From NCBI GenBank assembly GCA_003415625.1, contig PYIU01000004.1, forward strand, positions 4,030,001 to 4,094,000: DNA of 64,000 nt, given 5' to 3'. The notes under the pieces were generated by a model. That model had not been told where the DNA came from and did not search any database. It saw only the letters and a program-made list of their open reading frames with translations. Position 1 is the first letter of the stretch, and each line of letters begins with the position of its first letter. Below, one piece after another: positions 1 to 12,413 of the stretch. Source of the DNA: Aquanectria penicillioides. Its lineage: Eukaryota > Ascomycota > Sordariomycetes > Hypocreales > Nectriaceae. A program made the position numbers and the translations under genes.

Positions 1-129
1 GCATCATCATCGCGAGCACCGCGTCATGCTTCCACCTGAGCATCGCCAACCCAAGCCGTGTTTAGACGACTGAGAAGCGCGCCGTAATCACCGGTTCCCC
101 TACTGCCTTCGGGGGCGCACCCTGACGAG

Positions 130-1466
130 ATGGCTTCATCTTCGACGACTCGGCCGACGGTAGCGACCTCGGCGTCGACTCCCGAAGCGAAAGAAAAGAC
201 ACGCCCGTCGCTCGGAAGCATCTTGTCGATGCCACCGCAATGGTTGTCCATGTACGACGAATTCATCACCAAGAACGCCGGCCAAGTATCGCAGATTGAG
301 AGCGCCTTGCGTAGCTTGACATACATTATCCCAGGTAAGTCGATCCTGTGAAGGGCCAAGGATCCGGACCTGGTTCAGGCCTCGAAGTGAATCCCTTTTA
401 TTTAACTGTGCAGATTGCGAAAGAGGGATTGCGGCTAATACGAGAGATGGTGCATCTAGGCCGCTTCCGCGATGCCGAAATCGCGTCAGAATCGATCCAT
501 TCCGGCGTACAGCTCCTCTCCCTCTACCATGATACGCTGCTCCAGAAGGCACTTTCGCGACTGCCCATGGCCTCCATACCTTCGGCGCACGCGCGGTACA
601 CTAGACACTGGACCCAGAAGAGCAGCGCCTACCGGCGTATAGCGATGCTGCTGCAAATGGTTATCTACACTGAAATGCTTTGGGAGATGGCGGCCAAACG
701 TCGAGGTGGCGAGCGATCTCGCTGGAAGGTGGTTGTGATCCTGGAAGCTATCAAGGCGTTTTGCAGATTGCTCCTAATGCGCATCACGAGGTCGCGACCA
801 CTTGTCTCGCCCGTGTTACCGGAACGGGAACCCATCCCCGAGGAGAAGCCTTCGGAGGAGGACGAAGACGCGCTTGCGTTCCGCAGCGAGAGTGACCTGA
901 TGGACGACGACTCGGCAGATGGTTCCGCGTCTGGGCTGAATTATGGGACGCAGTCGCTGAAACCGCCGCACGAACGTGAGTGGGTCATGCCGAGGACTGG
1001 CATGAGCCTGCCATCTCTCCCAGTTGCCGGCGACATCAGCTCGTATTTGCTGAGCCGCGTCCTCACGGCTGACGACATTAAACCGGCTACTAAGTTGCTC
1101 AACCAGCTCAAGGGCAGCAGCCAAGGCGCAGAAATCCTGCATATCCTATCACCACTGGTCTACGCCATTGCCATGGCGCGAACGCCCAACAAGAAATCAT
1201 GGACGCCATGGCTGGCCGGGTTGGCGGTCGAGTACGCAGCCCGACAATTGCGGGATCGCGGGTTGCGAACCACATCCCTGGAACGCGAAGAGTGGAACAA
1301 GCGAGGATGGTCCATGGCCTGGTGGGCGATGCGGGGAGCTTGCTACGAAAACGTCACCAAAGGGGTGGTTCACGGCGTTAGCAAGCGGATGCCAGGATTC
1401 ATCTCCGGGATACTCGAGGACTACGAGTATCTGTGGGAGAATTACTATTTCAGCACGAGTGCGTAA
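130..1466 (+). CDS. PEX16: Peroxisomal membrane protein PEX16 (peroxin-16)
   Basis: Two exons, 130-334 and 460-1466, give 403 residues. The intron starts GTAAGT and ends CTAG; joining it produces the continuous family block TYIIPG-RFRDAEIAS, which fixes the acceptor at 459 against two earlier in-frame AGs. PEX16 is a peroxisomal/ER membrane peroxin needed for import of peroxisomal membrane proteins and for peroxisome formation or division. Visible family signatures are SQIESALRSLTYIIPGRF near the N-terminus, the hydrophobic-amphipathic block YTEMLWEMAAKRRG followed by RWKVVVILEAIKAFCRLLL, the LVSPVLPEREPIPEE stretch, and the conserved C-terminus ISGILEDYEYLWENYYF. An acidic linker (EEDEDALAF) and a less conserved middle follow the central block. 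The ATG at 130 is the first in frame. The gene stands alone; downstream lies the 11 kb gene-free stretch. Confidence 0.95.
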
Positions 1467-4462
1467 GTAAAGTTAAGTTAAAGGGCGATGGATAATGGTT
1501 TTGGCAGACTGCCATTGGACGGCTGGATGTTTGGAGGGGGAGGGGGAGGGGAACAGGGAGGGGGGTGGCTGGGAAGCGGGAAGCGATTGCAAGGCGGTTG
1601 GAGGCCCTCTTCGGCTCGGTAGATGGAGAAGGCTGGGGACCAAGAGCGGAAGATGCGCACTGGAACGGGCTCCGTCGGTCGGAGCGGTAATTTTTGTTTT
1701 GTTTTGGGATACACGGTCGTGCGATATCAGGTCGAGAGCGTGGATTCACAACGTTGCTGGATCTTGGGATACGGGCGGCACGGGATGCGGCACGGACTGC
1801 GGGATGAGCCAGGAACAGGCCAATGCCGAGACACAAAAAGCAGGCAGGCAGGCAGGCGCATGTGTGCAGATACCAGGTGCACAAAGTTTTTACAAACAGG
1901 ATCAAGTCAAAGAAGAACAAGAACAAGAACAAGATCATGAACAAGAAACAAAAAGAAAAAAAGAACATCACCATTTCAAACAAATGAAGACAAAACCAAC
2001 CAGAGACACAAGATTGTGTGTGAGTGTGGCAGTGCTCGGCCGAGAACCATCGGGTCCAGTCCCAACAGTAAGGGACCGACTAACAAGTGCTGGGGTGTCT
2101 TGGAAAGCCGGGGGCGTGTGAGTGGTGCCGTCGTGTGCCGGGAGCCTTGCTCCTGGTTCCCGGTTCCTGTCCCTGGTTCCAGTCGCAGCCCGTTCCTGGA
2201 TTGGAATGTCAAGTTCCAAACGGCCGTGGTACCAAAAAAAAAGAGGTCGATCATTCTGGGCGACAAGATGGAACACTGGACATGCAGTGATCCGGGTCCG
2301 GTGCCTGGCATGGGCTCGTCGGGCGGGCGCACAGGGCCTTCACCCCGGGGGTTTGCTCCTGAGCAGGGGGACGAAAGGGCCGGAGGTTTGACATTCAGCA
2401 CAGCACCTGCATCACACCGGGCACGGGGAGAAAGAGAGTGAGAGCGAGCTTCAGAGTGCAACTCGAGGGAAGTTGGAGGATCGCTTGGTGGGCTGTTGTT
2501 GGAGCATGGGGAGGGGGGGGGGGGGCTGGGTGCGAGTGAGTTGGAGCTGTGTGTGTGGTGTGCAGCGCAGCGCCGCCCCCTTCGATTTGAGTGGTGTGCC
2601 CACTCAGAATTGAAAGAAAAATCCTCCGAGACATTTTCTGTCCTAAACGAGAGCTTTGACGAAGCGAGGGCGCTTTACCGCGAACACAGGGAATTGGGGA
2701 TGCGCATGTGTGTTGATGTGGACTGGGGAGGATGAGAGCACGGGGAAGCCAGCAACGACAGCGCGCCGAATGAGAGAAGGCGCCGCAGCCCTAGACGGAG
2801 AGAAGGCGGAATGGATGGATGGATAGATGGATTGTTTCTTTCCAGACCTTCGATTCATCCGACATGGACAGGGAAACTTTTCGTCAAGTCATCCGTCTCC
2901 CAAACATGTCGAGCGGATAGGCGTTGTCTCAGAGGGTGGGATTACCGGCGCAATCGTCTTGGGCATAGCCAATGCCAAATGGCGCTATTTTCCCCAACCG
3001 TCAGTTTTGAAGGTGGGACCTTGTGGCCCTGTGGCTTGAGGCTTTCGGGTCTGTCTTGCTCGCCTTCCACTTTCGTCACCTGGCCAGGCCCACGGAGATG
3101 GGCGAGCACTGACCCGTTCATGATGATGACACGGCAACTTGAAACAGATGGTTCTTCAGCTTCCCGCTTTCTTCTCCACGGCTTCTCTACAGTACTATAT
3201 AGTACATACCTAGTATATACTGAACCACCCCCCCTTCCCCTGGTGGTTGGTGCGAACACGAGGAGAAAACGGGAGCGAGGAGTGGACACTCGGACGGACC
3301 CCAGCAGGGTGGAGGGACAGACGTCAAGTGAAAGGGAAGGGTTCATACAAGTCGACGAAACAGAAACAAAACGGGTGGGACGATGAGACAGCAAAAAGGC
3401 ATTGATGCGGACGCGGCATAATCCAGCGAGAGACACGGCACAGGACGAGGGGAGCTGAAAAAGGAAACAGGAAGGTGAGATGTGAAAGTGCGTGCATGAA
3501 AATAAAAATAAAAACAAAATAAAAACAAAAAATCAAGAGCCGCCGCTGGCCTTGATGGAGACGGCCGGCAGAAGCAATACAGGGCAGAAACAAAGAAAAA
3601 AAAAAGCGATGATGAAAAAGAAACGGATAAACCAAAACCAGTTCCGGAAACGGAAGCAAGATGCTCTCCGGAGACAGCTACATAGATAGGTACCGAAAAC
3701 ACCAAAACAGAGTTAAACAACATGATGCGGTTGGGAGCAATGCGGCATGGTAGGTATACACGTACTTTCTTTTTTATCTTGTTTCTCTATTTGTTTCCCC
3801 CCCCACCGTCGGCTCTCAAACCTTACTTGTCAACGTACGATTAGATGACATTGCTACATACCGTACGTACGTACGTCTATAATGCATGTGTTAATATTCC
3901 GAAATAAGATAATATAACACAGCAAGAAAGACCCGAAAAAAAGTGGTTTTGTTTTGTTTTGTTTTGTTTGTACTCCTTTTTTTTTTCAACTTCTCTTTCC
4001 ATTCCTTCCCCGAATGTAACTGTCCGCGCAAGGCAATTGAATGTCTGGGTAGAAAAAAAAAAAAGCCCACCAAACATAATCAATCACTGATCGGATCCCG
4101 GGCCGACAATTGATTGTCGATGTCGGACGACGGGCTTTTGCGTCGCGTGCCTCGGTGATGAGTCTGCACGAGTAATTGCAAGCTAGCTAACCGTCATGTA
4201 TAAAAAATGACTTCATTTCAATCACTAGTCCCAACGCCTCTTCAAGCCTTCTCTGTATCTAGACCCGCGTCTCGGTCTGTCCTCGTCCCCATCCCCATCC
4301 CCCTTCCGCCCCAGACCTTGGCATCAAGCCGACGACCATCCCACAAATAGAAATCACCTCGCCACGGGAACCTTGGCCACAGCCCACAGAACCAAGCCCT
4401 CTGTGGCCCGTCCGTGTGGCTCGGGGCTCGGGTAGTGTGGGACGGAGGCCGGAGGTGGGCAA

Positions 4463-4508
4463 CACAACGACGCAACGCAACGCAACGCAACGCAACGCAA
4501 CGCGGCGC
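4463..4508 (+). repeat. Pentanucleotide microsatellite (CGCAA)n
   Basis: A tract of about seven CGCAA units, ending in the variant CGGCGCAA, lies in intergenic DNA. It creates spurious Ala/Cys/Val-rich open frames on the minus strand. Confidence 0.85.
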
Positions 4509-5667
4509 AAACCACGCGAACACGCGCTCAGCACTTGCTGCATCCATCTCTCTTTATTCCCCAGTGTAACTCTGGGTGCATCTTTCTGGGCCTATCTCCT
4601 ACTGTTGCTGGCCTAGGCTCTTGTCCCCATTGTCAAAACGGGGTCTTGAGTTTCGCTAGTCGCCAGACCACACCCCCCTCCCAATGAATGACCCATGGCT
4701 TATCCTCCTCCCCGATCCCCGATCCTTATCCCTCCACTTAGACCAGGTTTTCATTGCGAGTGGTATGTACATGGAAATGTAACGATGGGAGGGAGGGGGG
4801 TGCGTCGGTCAGGGAAACGGTCGAAACGCCATGACGACGACGATGATGACCACATACCACCAGCAGCACCACTACCATGGAAGCCTGGGCTGTGAGACGG
4901 AAGTTCATAAGAAAGTAAGAAAAAAGTCATCCGAATATCCGGGGGGTGGAACGAAACTTGATACACTTGATCTGCGTCACGTTTTGAGAGCTACATGTAC
5001 GTACGCAAGCTGTAGCCGCAGGTGTGGTCCCCATCACCCGTCAAATCTTGGGAAGGCAATCAATCCATCACTCGTAAGGCTTCAAGACGGCAGATCGTCG
5101 CCCGGCACCCGGCATCGATGATCAGACCAACGAGAAAACCACTCAGAAAAAAAAGTTGGTTGTGACTTGACCTGCGTCTGCGGGTAGTCACGGTTGGTCT
5201 GTGTGTTTCTTTCTCTCCTCCCCATGATGTGATGTGAGCTCGTGTGTGCCTGGTTCCTAGAGGGCCGAGAAACGACGTAAAAAGAAAAACAATGGACGAA
5301 TTGGGGCTCGAACTGGGCTGTCGTGCAAGGGAAGAGGGGCGGGAGAGGGGGACGAGAGGGGCATCAGGCTATTTCCAAAATGGGCACTACGTAGGCCATG
5401 GGCTTCGGCTTCTCGAACATCGATCGGGCGATGAGGATTGAGCAAGCGTAGCGTTGTCGTGGGCTGGCCGGGCAAGGAGATGGGAGAGGCTTGTGCGTGC
5501 TTGCAGATGGCTCAAGCACCGCGCGGGATTTGGGGGAGAGGAAAAGGGTACTCGTCAAAGAAGAACACGAAATGCCAATTTCGCAGAGGACTGGGTTGGG
5601 GGCCAATGGACCGGCGGATGTGCGCAGGGATTAAGAGAAAGGGAGTGAGAGAGGCCATGTCGCCATG

Positions 5668-5764
5668 GGGGACATGAGGACAAGGGGATATGAGGATATG
5701 AGGACATGAGGACATGGGGACATGGGGACATGGGGACATGGGCATGGGCATGGGCATGGGTGTG
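5668..5764 (+). repeat. Degenerate GGACAT(G/A)-type minisatellite
   Basis: Repeating 8-10 base units related to GAGGACAT and GGGGACAT grade into GGGCAT hexamers. The drift of unit type along the array suggests replication slippage. Intergenic. Confidence 0.8.
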
Positions 5765-5981
5765 GTCAATCGTCGCATGGGACTGTGAGCCTAAGCACAT
5801 GCTTCCGGAGCAGCCTTTTAGTGTCTCCCTGGGTGTCTACTGTACCTAGCTGGCTTGACTTAGGCCAGACCAAGACAGACTGACTGCACGTTTTTCTGCT
5901 CTCTTGCCTGCTCGTCTTCCGCTTGGCATGGTTTCGGGTTTCCCGCTTCGATGGTCAGCTGGAAGGCTGCGGGGTTCTATA

Positions 5982-6000
5982 TTTTTTTTTTTTTTTTTTT
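5982..6000 (+). repeat. Poly(T) tract, 19 nt
   Basis: Uninterrupted run of 19 T in intergenic DNA, followed by ATAACG. No poly(A)-type retroposon structure is visible beside it. Confidence 0.9.
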
Positions 6001-6965
6001 ATAACGTGCAGCTGTCTCTGGAGATGATGGGGGCTTGAAGAAAAAAGGTCTGCATCAGCCAGAGTCATCATTGTGCATGGGTAATACATATCGTGCTTGG
6101 CCGTTGGACGCCTTGTTGAACGCCGTTGGTCCAGGATGAGAGAGAACGCACGGGTACAGACCGGGAAGAGAGGAATAGAGGCAGAGTGAGAAAGAGAGAG
6201 AGGGGCAAATGATCTCATTGCCCAAGTGGGCACCCTTTTCGGCTTTCATGTTGTTGGTTATCAACCGTCGCATTCGGGGGGGCAGGAATGGTCATTGTTG
6301 GCCGCTAGTCACTGGAGCCGGGGTCAGGAAACGTGGGAAAATACCGACAGGGCAAGGGCACGTAGCACGGGAAGTTTAAGCCCCGGCTAGGGAGAGGGAA
6401 GAAGGACAAAAGAAAAACCCACGATGGAACTGGCGGATGGATCATGGTGGTGAGGACGAGGATGATGAGTGATGATGGCATCAGCCTCTGGGCGGATCCC
6501 CCCGGAGAGTGGTTCCTGTTCCTGGGAAGTTCTGGCAAGACCGGGACCGCTAGGATCGTGCGTCTAAGACCAACGGAGCCAAGCCCGGGGCCTGGGTTCG
6601 AGTCGAGGCCCAGAGGCTAGGCTGTTCCAGTACATAGCACAGCTTGCACTAATACATTGCAAAGCCTCGGAAACATTGAGGTATGATGACGATGTTGGCT
6701 GATGGACGGTGCTGATGAGAGACGCAAGAGGTCACAGGGGAAGTGGATTGGCTTGATAGGCAGCATTGCAGCAAGAATGCTCTTTGGAGTGGTGTATGTG
6801 TACAGGCATTCGTACATGTGTGCATGTGCGTGGATGGTGCATGGATGTGTATGTAATGTACATTATCTCTGTTGAACGAACAATAAGCAATCCGGCTGGA
6901 TGGAAGACCATGTTGTCAATGCAAAGCTGAGGAGGGTGCAATGCGATGCAGATGCAGAGGCACAG

Positions 6966-7056
6966 AGAGAGAGAGAGAGAGAGAGACACACACAAGGGGA
7001 GTGACACAGAGGGAGCGAGACAGAGTCAAAGAAAGTGTGAGAGAGAGAGAGAGACA
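6966..7056 (+). repeat. GA-rich microsatellite cluster
   Basis: Two (GA)n tracts separated by a short CA-rich spacer and a GA-rich bridge. A further (GA)n tract lies near 8149-8166. These belong to the purine-rich part of the long intergenic region. Confidence 0.8.
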
Positions 7057-9927
7057 GACTGATGCAAAGATTACAGTATGCAATGCGTAGCGCATGCAGA
7101 TGTCGACAACGCAGCAAGAGACAGACAGACACGCAGCAGAGGTGAGACACAACGCATCGCAATGCAGCACCATGGATGAATTGGACCGACGACAGCAGAG
7201 ACACACAGCCTACGGCAATGGAGAGACAGACAACCACCACCCCCATGGCGGCTCTCGGTTGGCTGGCTTTGATCCCTCTGGTCCCTTGGAGGGGGAACTT
7301 GGGTTTGTTAGTGTGATCCATTAGCCAGGGGTAAGCACCAAGAGAGAGCAGGAAAAGAGGAGAATCCAGGGACTCTTCGCGAGAGAGGCACACCCGGCAG
7401 ATCTACTGTATCTCCTGGGTGTTGAGTGGACTGGGGCTGGGGCTGGATGGATGCTCTCTCTGTGGAATAACGGCCGCCACTGGCTCGAGACCCCCGGACA
7501 CGGGCAAGACTCGACAGCTTCCCGCTTAGCAGGCCAACGAGAGGCGAGCCCGGCTCAAGCCATCTTTGACCCTGGGCCGGGCTCTTGCTGAGCAAGGGGA
7601 GAGGAGGGGGCCAAAAGTCAAAGAGAAAATCATAAGATGACGGCAAGATTTAGTGTCACATCCCCGGCAGAGACGGGCGGTGCTGATTGGCGGGAACTCA
7701 CGGCGGCCATCTGTCCCCCGTTTCGAAACGCTGGGCGCGGGCGCGCGGACGTGCGACTCAAGAGGGAGGCAGACGAGGAGCAGTCGCAGCATCGCTGGGC
7801 GCCCACGCGTTTGCTGATGGAGGTGTGTGCGGATTCCTCTTTTGGGGTTGGTGGTGGCCCATGTTGATTTTGTTTCAGGTACGCCTGTTCCTGTTGCAAC
7901 GGGAGACGCAGAGTTGGAGAGGGACGCCCCAAAAAAAAGGAAGAAAGGCTGGGTTGGATCTTCGGGGTGTGTGGTGTGGATGTGAGAGAGGTGCGCTTTT
8001 CGCACTTGTTGGGCTTGAATTAGCCGATGACAGGATGACCATGATGACGGAAGAACTGAGGCAGAGGGCGCACGAGCACTCGAGGAGGATCATCTGTCAG
8101 TCGGCGTGAGGGCCAGGGACAAGAGAGAGCGCGGGCGCCAGAGCGAGAGAGAGAGAGAGAGAGAGATAGACAGACGGAGAACGTGGAGTGTTGTATTCCA
8201 TTCATCCGCACACGCCCCTCATTTCTTCCCCTTTGGCCTTTCTTTTTGGGGAGGGGGGGCGTGGGAGCTGCGATGAGATTGATTTCCGCGGGCTGCCATT
8301 TTGTTTTGTTTTCTCCCAGCTGTGGCGACGGAGGAAGCTTGCCTGCCAACTGCCTACCTGGGCATGTAGCTACCCAGCTAGCTACCTAAGGTAGGTAGGT
8401 AGGTAGCTACAGTCAAGTACCTTGGCCACGGGTGCTGTACCGACAGGCGTCGGAAGTTAGGAGAAATGAGCCAGCAATAAACACTCGGCGATATAGGTAG
8501 AAACAAAATAAGGACAATTAAAAATGCAAAAAGGGCGCTGGAAGTCCGTACCTATCACAGTATGTGACGACACACTACGGCATGCGGCAGAGGCTTGATG
8601 CAGAAAAGGTGACGTGACTGTAAGCCAAGACAAACAATAATCTGACTGACCCCCAAGGCATGGCCAGAACGTTGTCAATCGACAGAGCAGAGCAGCTGGA
8701 GAGCAGATAACGAGCCCACTTTCGCGGATCAGACCGACGACGGGTCTAGAAGAGCGCGCGCCCCATCAGCCACCGAGCCATGGGGTTCGGAGGCGCCTGA
8801 GCGAGTCTCATCTGTGCAGTAGAGTGCTGACCGAGGACGAGAAATCATGCGTGTGTGTGCCTGTGGCTCGCCGCCCCCGCCGCCTCTTCTGCTGCCGCCT
8901 CTCCTGCTGCCGCCTCTGTTGCTATTGCTCTCTCTCTGAGAGCGCTTTGAGCCGTGCGAGATGTGTGAGACACCCCCATTGTCCAGCAGAGCAGGGGTCT
9001 GGAAGTGTGTGACCGAGTGATGAAATGTCTCTGATCTGCCACATCCACATCCACATCCACATGGGACGGCACAGAAGGGCGATGGCGATGACGATGGATA
9101 GATTCGGCCTGGTTAGTGGTCCCGAATAAAAAAGCAGCAGCCACTCTTTGCTAGCTGCGCCGATTTATCGCCCCGGCTCTTCGCTCATTGTGGCCTGTCT
9201 CGACTACCTGCTACCCAAGCACATGCGGATGCAGAAATGTGTCTGAGCGTCTTTGCGTCTCTTCATCGATCCACGGGTTCACTCCTCTCAACACTGACAA
9301 AAAATGGGGTTGTCGCCTGTCTTTTCTTTTTCACTCTGCTTGTGCTCTGCCTTATGACGTGCCTCCAAATGACTTGGCTCAACTGGGAGCTTCAAGCCCC
9401 TCTTCTCTGTCCCCTCGTCTCTCATGCCTCGTCCGTCTCCGGCCGGGATTGTCTTCCCTCTTACTCTTGCCGCTCCCCTTCTCACGCAGTCTCTTCGTGT
9501 ATCCATCACTTGCGCCCCCCTTGCCCAGCCCCAAAAAGCCCCCCCCCCCCCCCAGCTAACGCCCATTTCCCCCTCCCTCTTGCGCATGCCTCTGATCCTG
9601 GGACAAAATCCCAATCCCAGACCCATAATGATGCTAAGGATGGACCCGTTTCTCTCCCAGGGATTGTGATCCACACATCACATCCATGCTCGGCGTGGGA
9701 TCCCTGTCGTACTTCTTCCAAGTTCTCCGCGCGACAGGTCGAGTCGGTAAGCCTAGAGTGAGGATCCACCCCTGGGCGATCCATCCACAAGAAAAAAATT
9801 CCACATTTTCAGCGGGGGGAATCCCATCACAGGTGCACTACTAAACAGACACGGACACGGACACGGACACAGACGCTGGAAATGGATGTAGTCGGCGACC
9901 AAGTCAAGTCAAGTGATGAGCAACCAA

Positions 9928-9952
9928 GGCAAGGCAAGGCAAGGCAAGGAAC
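9928..9952 (+). repeat. (AAGGC)n microsatellite
   Basis: About five tandem AAGGC units in intergenic DNA; an imperfect GACACG repeat lies just upstream near 9848-9872. Confidence 0.8.
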
Positions 9953-10835
9953 AAGTGCAGACACAACACAAGCACGAGCAAGCACAAGCGCGCGAGCACA
10001 GGCGCACAAGGCGCTCTACTCGACGAGCAATGACAAATCGGCGCAGAAGGCTGACAGATAGATAGGCTTGGTGGGTTTGACGATTTGCCTCTTTATCGTA
10101 AATCGAAAACGACTGCATCCAGACCGTCGGGCGTCGCGCATCGGCTCCGTCCATCCACCAACCACACAACCCGCCCAAACGAAGCCAATGCAGCACCAGC
10201 AGCGCAGTGTCTACCCTCAACCCAAAAAAAACTCTCCGGGCCGCCCAGAGACACCACTCCATCCTCACACATCGACGCGGCACCACCCGCCCCGTTCGAC
10301 ACTTAGTTTAGTGTCTTACTCAATCACTTTTGCTGCTGCCCGCGCCTCTTCTTCTTGGCTGTCGTACGCAGTAAGGTACGGAGCAGAGTAGCGGATAGCC
10401 GTAACACAAGTCCCGACTCTAGTTGCACTGCCTGGCATACGATTGTAGGCAGAGAGCCGAAATATTCAGATCGAATCCTGCACATGCCGCGGGTCAGCCG
10501 CGTCTGATTCTGTCTCCCCTGATCTGCTAGGAAAAAAAAACAGCGCCGGCCCAGCCTGTGTGTTTCCAGCCTTGGTGCCACAAAACCCAGCCTCAATTGC
10601 GCAGCAGGTTGCATCACGGCCCGCCAGATATGGCAGAAACGCGCACGCTGATCAATTAATCGAGTCAAGTGTGTCACCCTGCCCCATGCTTGGTGCCTCT
10701 TCCCCGTGTCCATTTTTGGATACAAGCCAGACTCAACACACATACATACACGACAATATAATTAATATGCTGTAGGGGTTGAGGAGCACTGGCGCTACAT
10801 AGTATACGTAGTGCCTGATTTACCGGGTCATTCCC

Positions 10836-10855
10836 GGGGGGGGGGGGGGGGGGGG
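10836..10855 (+). repeat. Poly(G) tract, 20 nt
   Basis: Uninterrupted run of 20 G. Such a run can form G-quadruplexes, and its exact length in the assembly is doubtful. Confidence 0.85.
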
Positions 10856-11039
10856 CCGTGCAGCGGAATACGTAGTTGGGAGCGTGCTGTAAGCCGCAAC
10901 TTGTAACCTGGCTTGCAGCGCAATGTGTGAAGTGGAAAGTACAGCGCTGCGTACACTTGTTGCGCGTAAGTACGTCTGTGTCTGTGTGGTGGACATTCGC
11001 GTGGGTTTGCGTCGCCAGGGGATCCCGAGGAGCCAGTTC

Positions 11040-12180
11040 TGCAGCCCACTCCCCCCCTTCTCCCCCCAAAAAGGAGCCAGCCCACCAAAGGCCGAGCCCC
11101 CGAGTGAGCCACAGCGCCTTCCCTCACTCTCGCTCCCCTCGTAGCCTTCCTCACCTTTGCGGCCTCTGCCTCTCTGCCGCTGCCATTACCACTGCCGCTG
11201 CCGTTACCGCTGCCTCACCTTCCTCTGCCTCGACATTTCTCTGCCTTTTTGCCCCTACCTCATACTGCCTCTTGCTCCCGTTCTCCCTCTCCACGCCCCC
11301 CCCTCCCCCCCCATCTTCCTCTCCAACCACTCCCCAGTGCACAACGCCCCCCCTTAAGAGGTAAACGATCTAATTATAATCGGAGAAATATCCCGGCCGG
11401 TACGGCTTTTTCTTTGGCGATGGGGAGAGCGCTACGGATGCAGGCAGAGTGAGCGAGTCGCGAGATACCGAGATTGGAGAATAATTGCACACAAAGCGCG
11501 GACAAAGAGCCGCAGAGCCCGGCGGGCTCACAAAGGGCTGATGAGGGATTGAAAGTGCAGACAAACAGACACAATAAGCCTTGTTGTACTTTTGGTCCCT
11601 GACCTGGCCCTGACCGATCCCTGGACCAGGCACGGTACCTTTCCCTAGACCTTGCCTGGGCATCCCATCCTTGTCCTGTCTTCCTTCCCACCCTTAGCCC
11701 GTTCCTTCCCACTCACTCTCTCACTCTCTTGCTCTCTCGCTCTCTTCCCACACTCCCACTCCTTTCCACGCTAGCCCAGGTACCTCCCGCCGTGCTCCGT
11801 CTTGCTCAATCGCCCCTTCCTCACTCGCTCACTCTCGCCTCTCTACATACCCTGCCTCCTTCCTGCTCTTCCTCTTTTCTCCTCCTCCTCCCTCTCATCC
11901 ACTTCCCTCTTCCTCTTTTTTCTTGTTCACTCCTCACACTCCCTCCCTATTACATCTCACACTCCCTCCCGATCCCGAGCCTCGCTCTCTTCTCTAATCT
12001 AACTCCAACATCTCCCACCCACACACCTCACCCTCCTCTTCCTCTCTCTCCTCTCTCTTCCTCCTCTGCTCCTCCCACACGTTCATACAATTACTTCGCT
12101 TCCCGGCCTTCACACACAACTTCTTGTGTGCGTTGCCTCTATTCTTTGTCGTCGTCGGCTCGTCCATACCACACTCGCTT
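11040..12180 (+). promoter_or_regulatory. CT-rich promoter/leader tract of the C2H2 gene
   Basis: More than a kilobase of strongly pyrimidine-biased DNA on the coding strand (runs of CTCT, TCCTC, CCCTCC) ends about 230 nt before the start codon of the zinc-finger gene. CT-rich tracts near transcription starts are common in filamentous fungi; the exact start site cannot be placed. No TATA box was identified with confidence. Confidence 0.5.
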
Positions 12181-12395
12181 GAAATAAACACATCTTTTGC
12201 TTGGACGCAAGCTCGCACGCACGCACGCACGCACCCAGGTACTCGCACAATCAAATCAACCAAAATCGCATTCGGCAAATATCAACCAGGAAAACAAAGA
12301 AGCAAAAGACCAACACGCTCGTTCTCTGTCTCTCGCTCTGACCCTCGCTCATTCCCTCTTCCCTCTTCTCTTCGTTGTCGCTCTTGAACCCTCAG

Positions 12396-12404
12396 ATGTG
12401 GTGA
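12396..12404 (+). promoter_or_regulatory. Two-codon upstream ORF (Met-Trp-stop)
   Basis: ATG TGG TGA sits nine bases before the main ATG at 12414 in the leader of the C2H2 gene. If it is within the mRNA, it is a minimal uORF that could lower initiation at the main start. It could instead lie in an intron or upstream of the transcription start. Confidence 0.4.
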
Positions 12405-12413
12405 GAGTGGGTT

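Larger units (their letters stand above)
1467..12413. other. 11 kb gene-free, low-complexity intergenic region
   Basis: No open frame here has coding character: every candidate is short, rich in Ser/Pro/Cys or Leu runs, and mirrored by equally long frames on the other strand. The sequence is full of simple repeats, homopolymers and strand-asymmetric tracts. Roughly 1.5-8.2 kb is purine-rich on the + strand, and about 9.3-12.2 kb is strongly pyrimidine-rich. The last 1.4 kb is a CT-rich leader of the type common upstream of fungal regulatory genes and is probably promoter plus 5' leader of the C2H2 gene at 12414. A long non-coding transcript is possible but cannot be shown from sequence. Confidence 0.7.

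Noticed and set aside
6560..6615. GGGTTCGAGTCG resembling a tRNA T-arm
   Set aside because: The T-stem does not pair properly and no acceptor, D or anticodon arm can be formed around it; it is a GGCCT...AGGCC hairpin.
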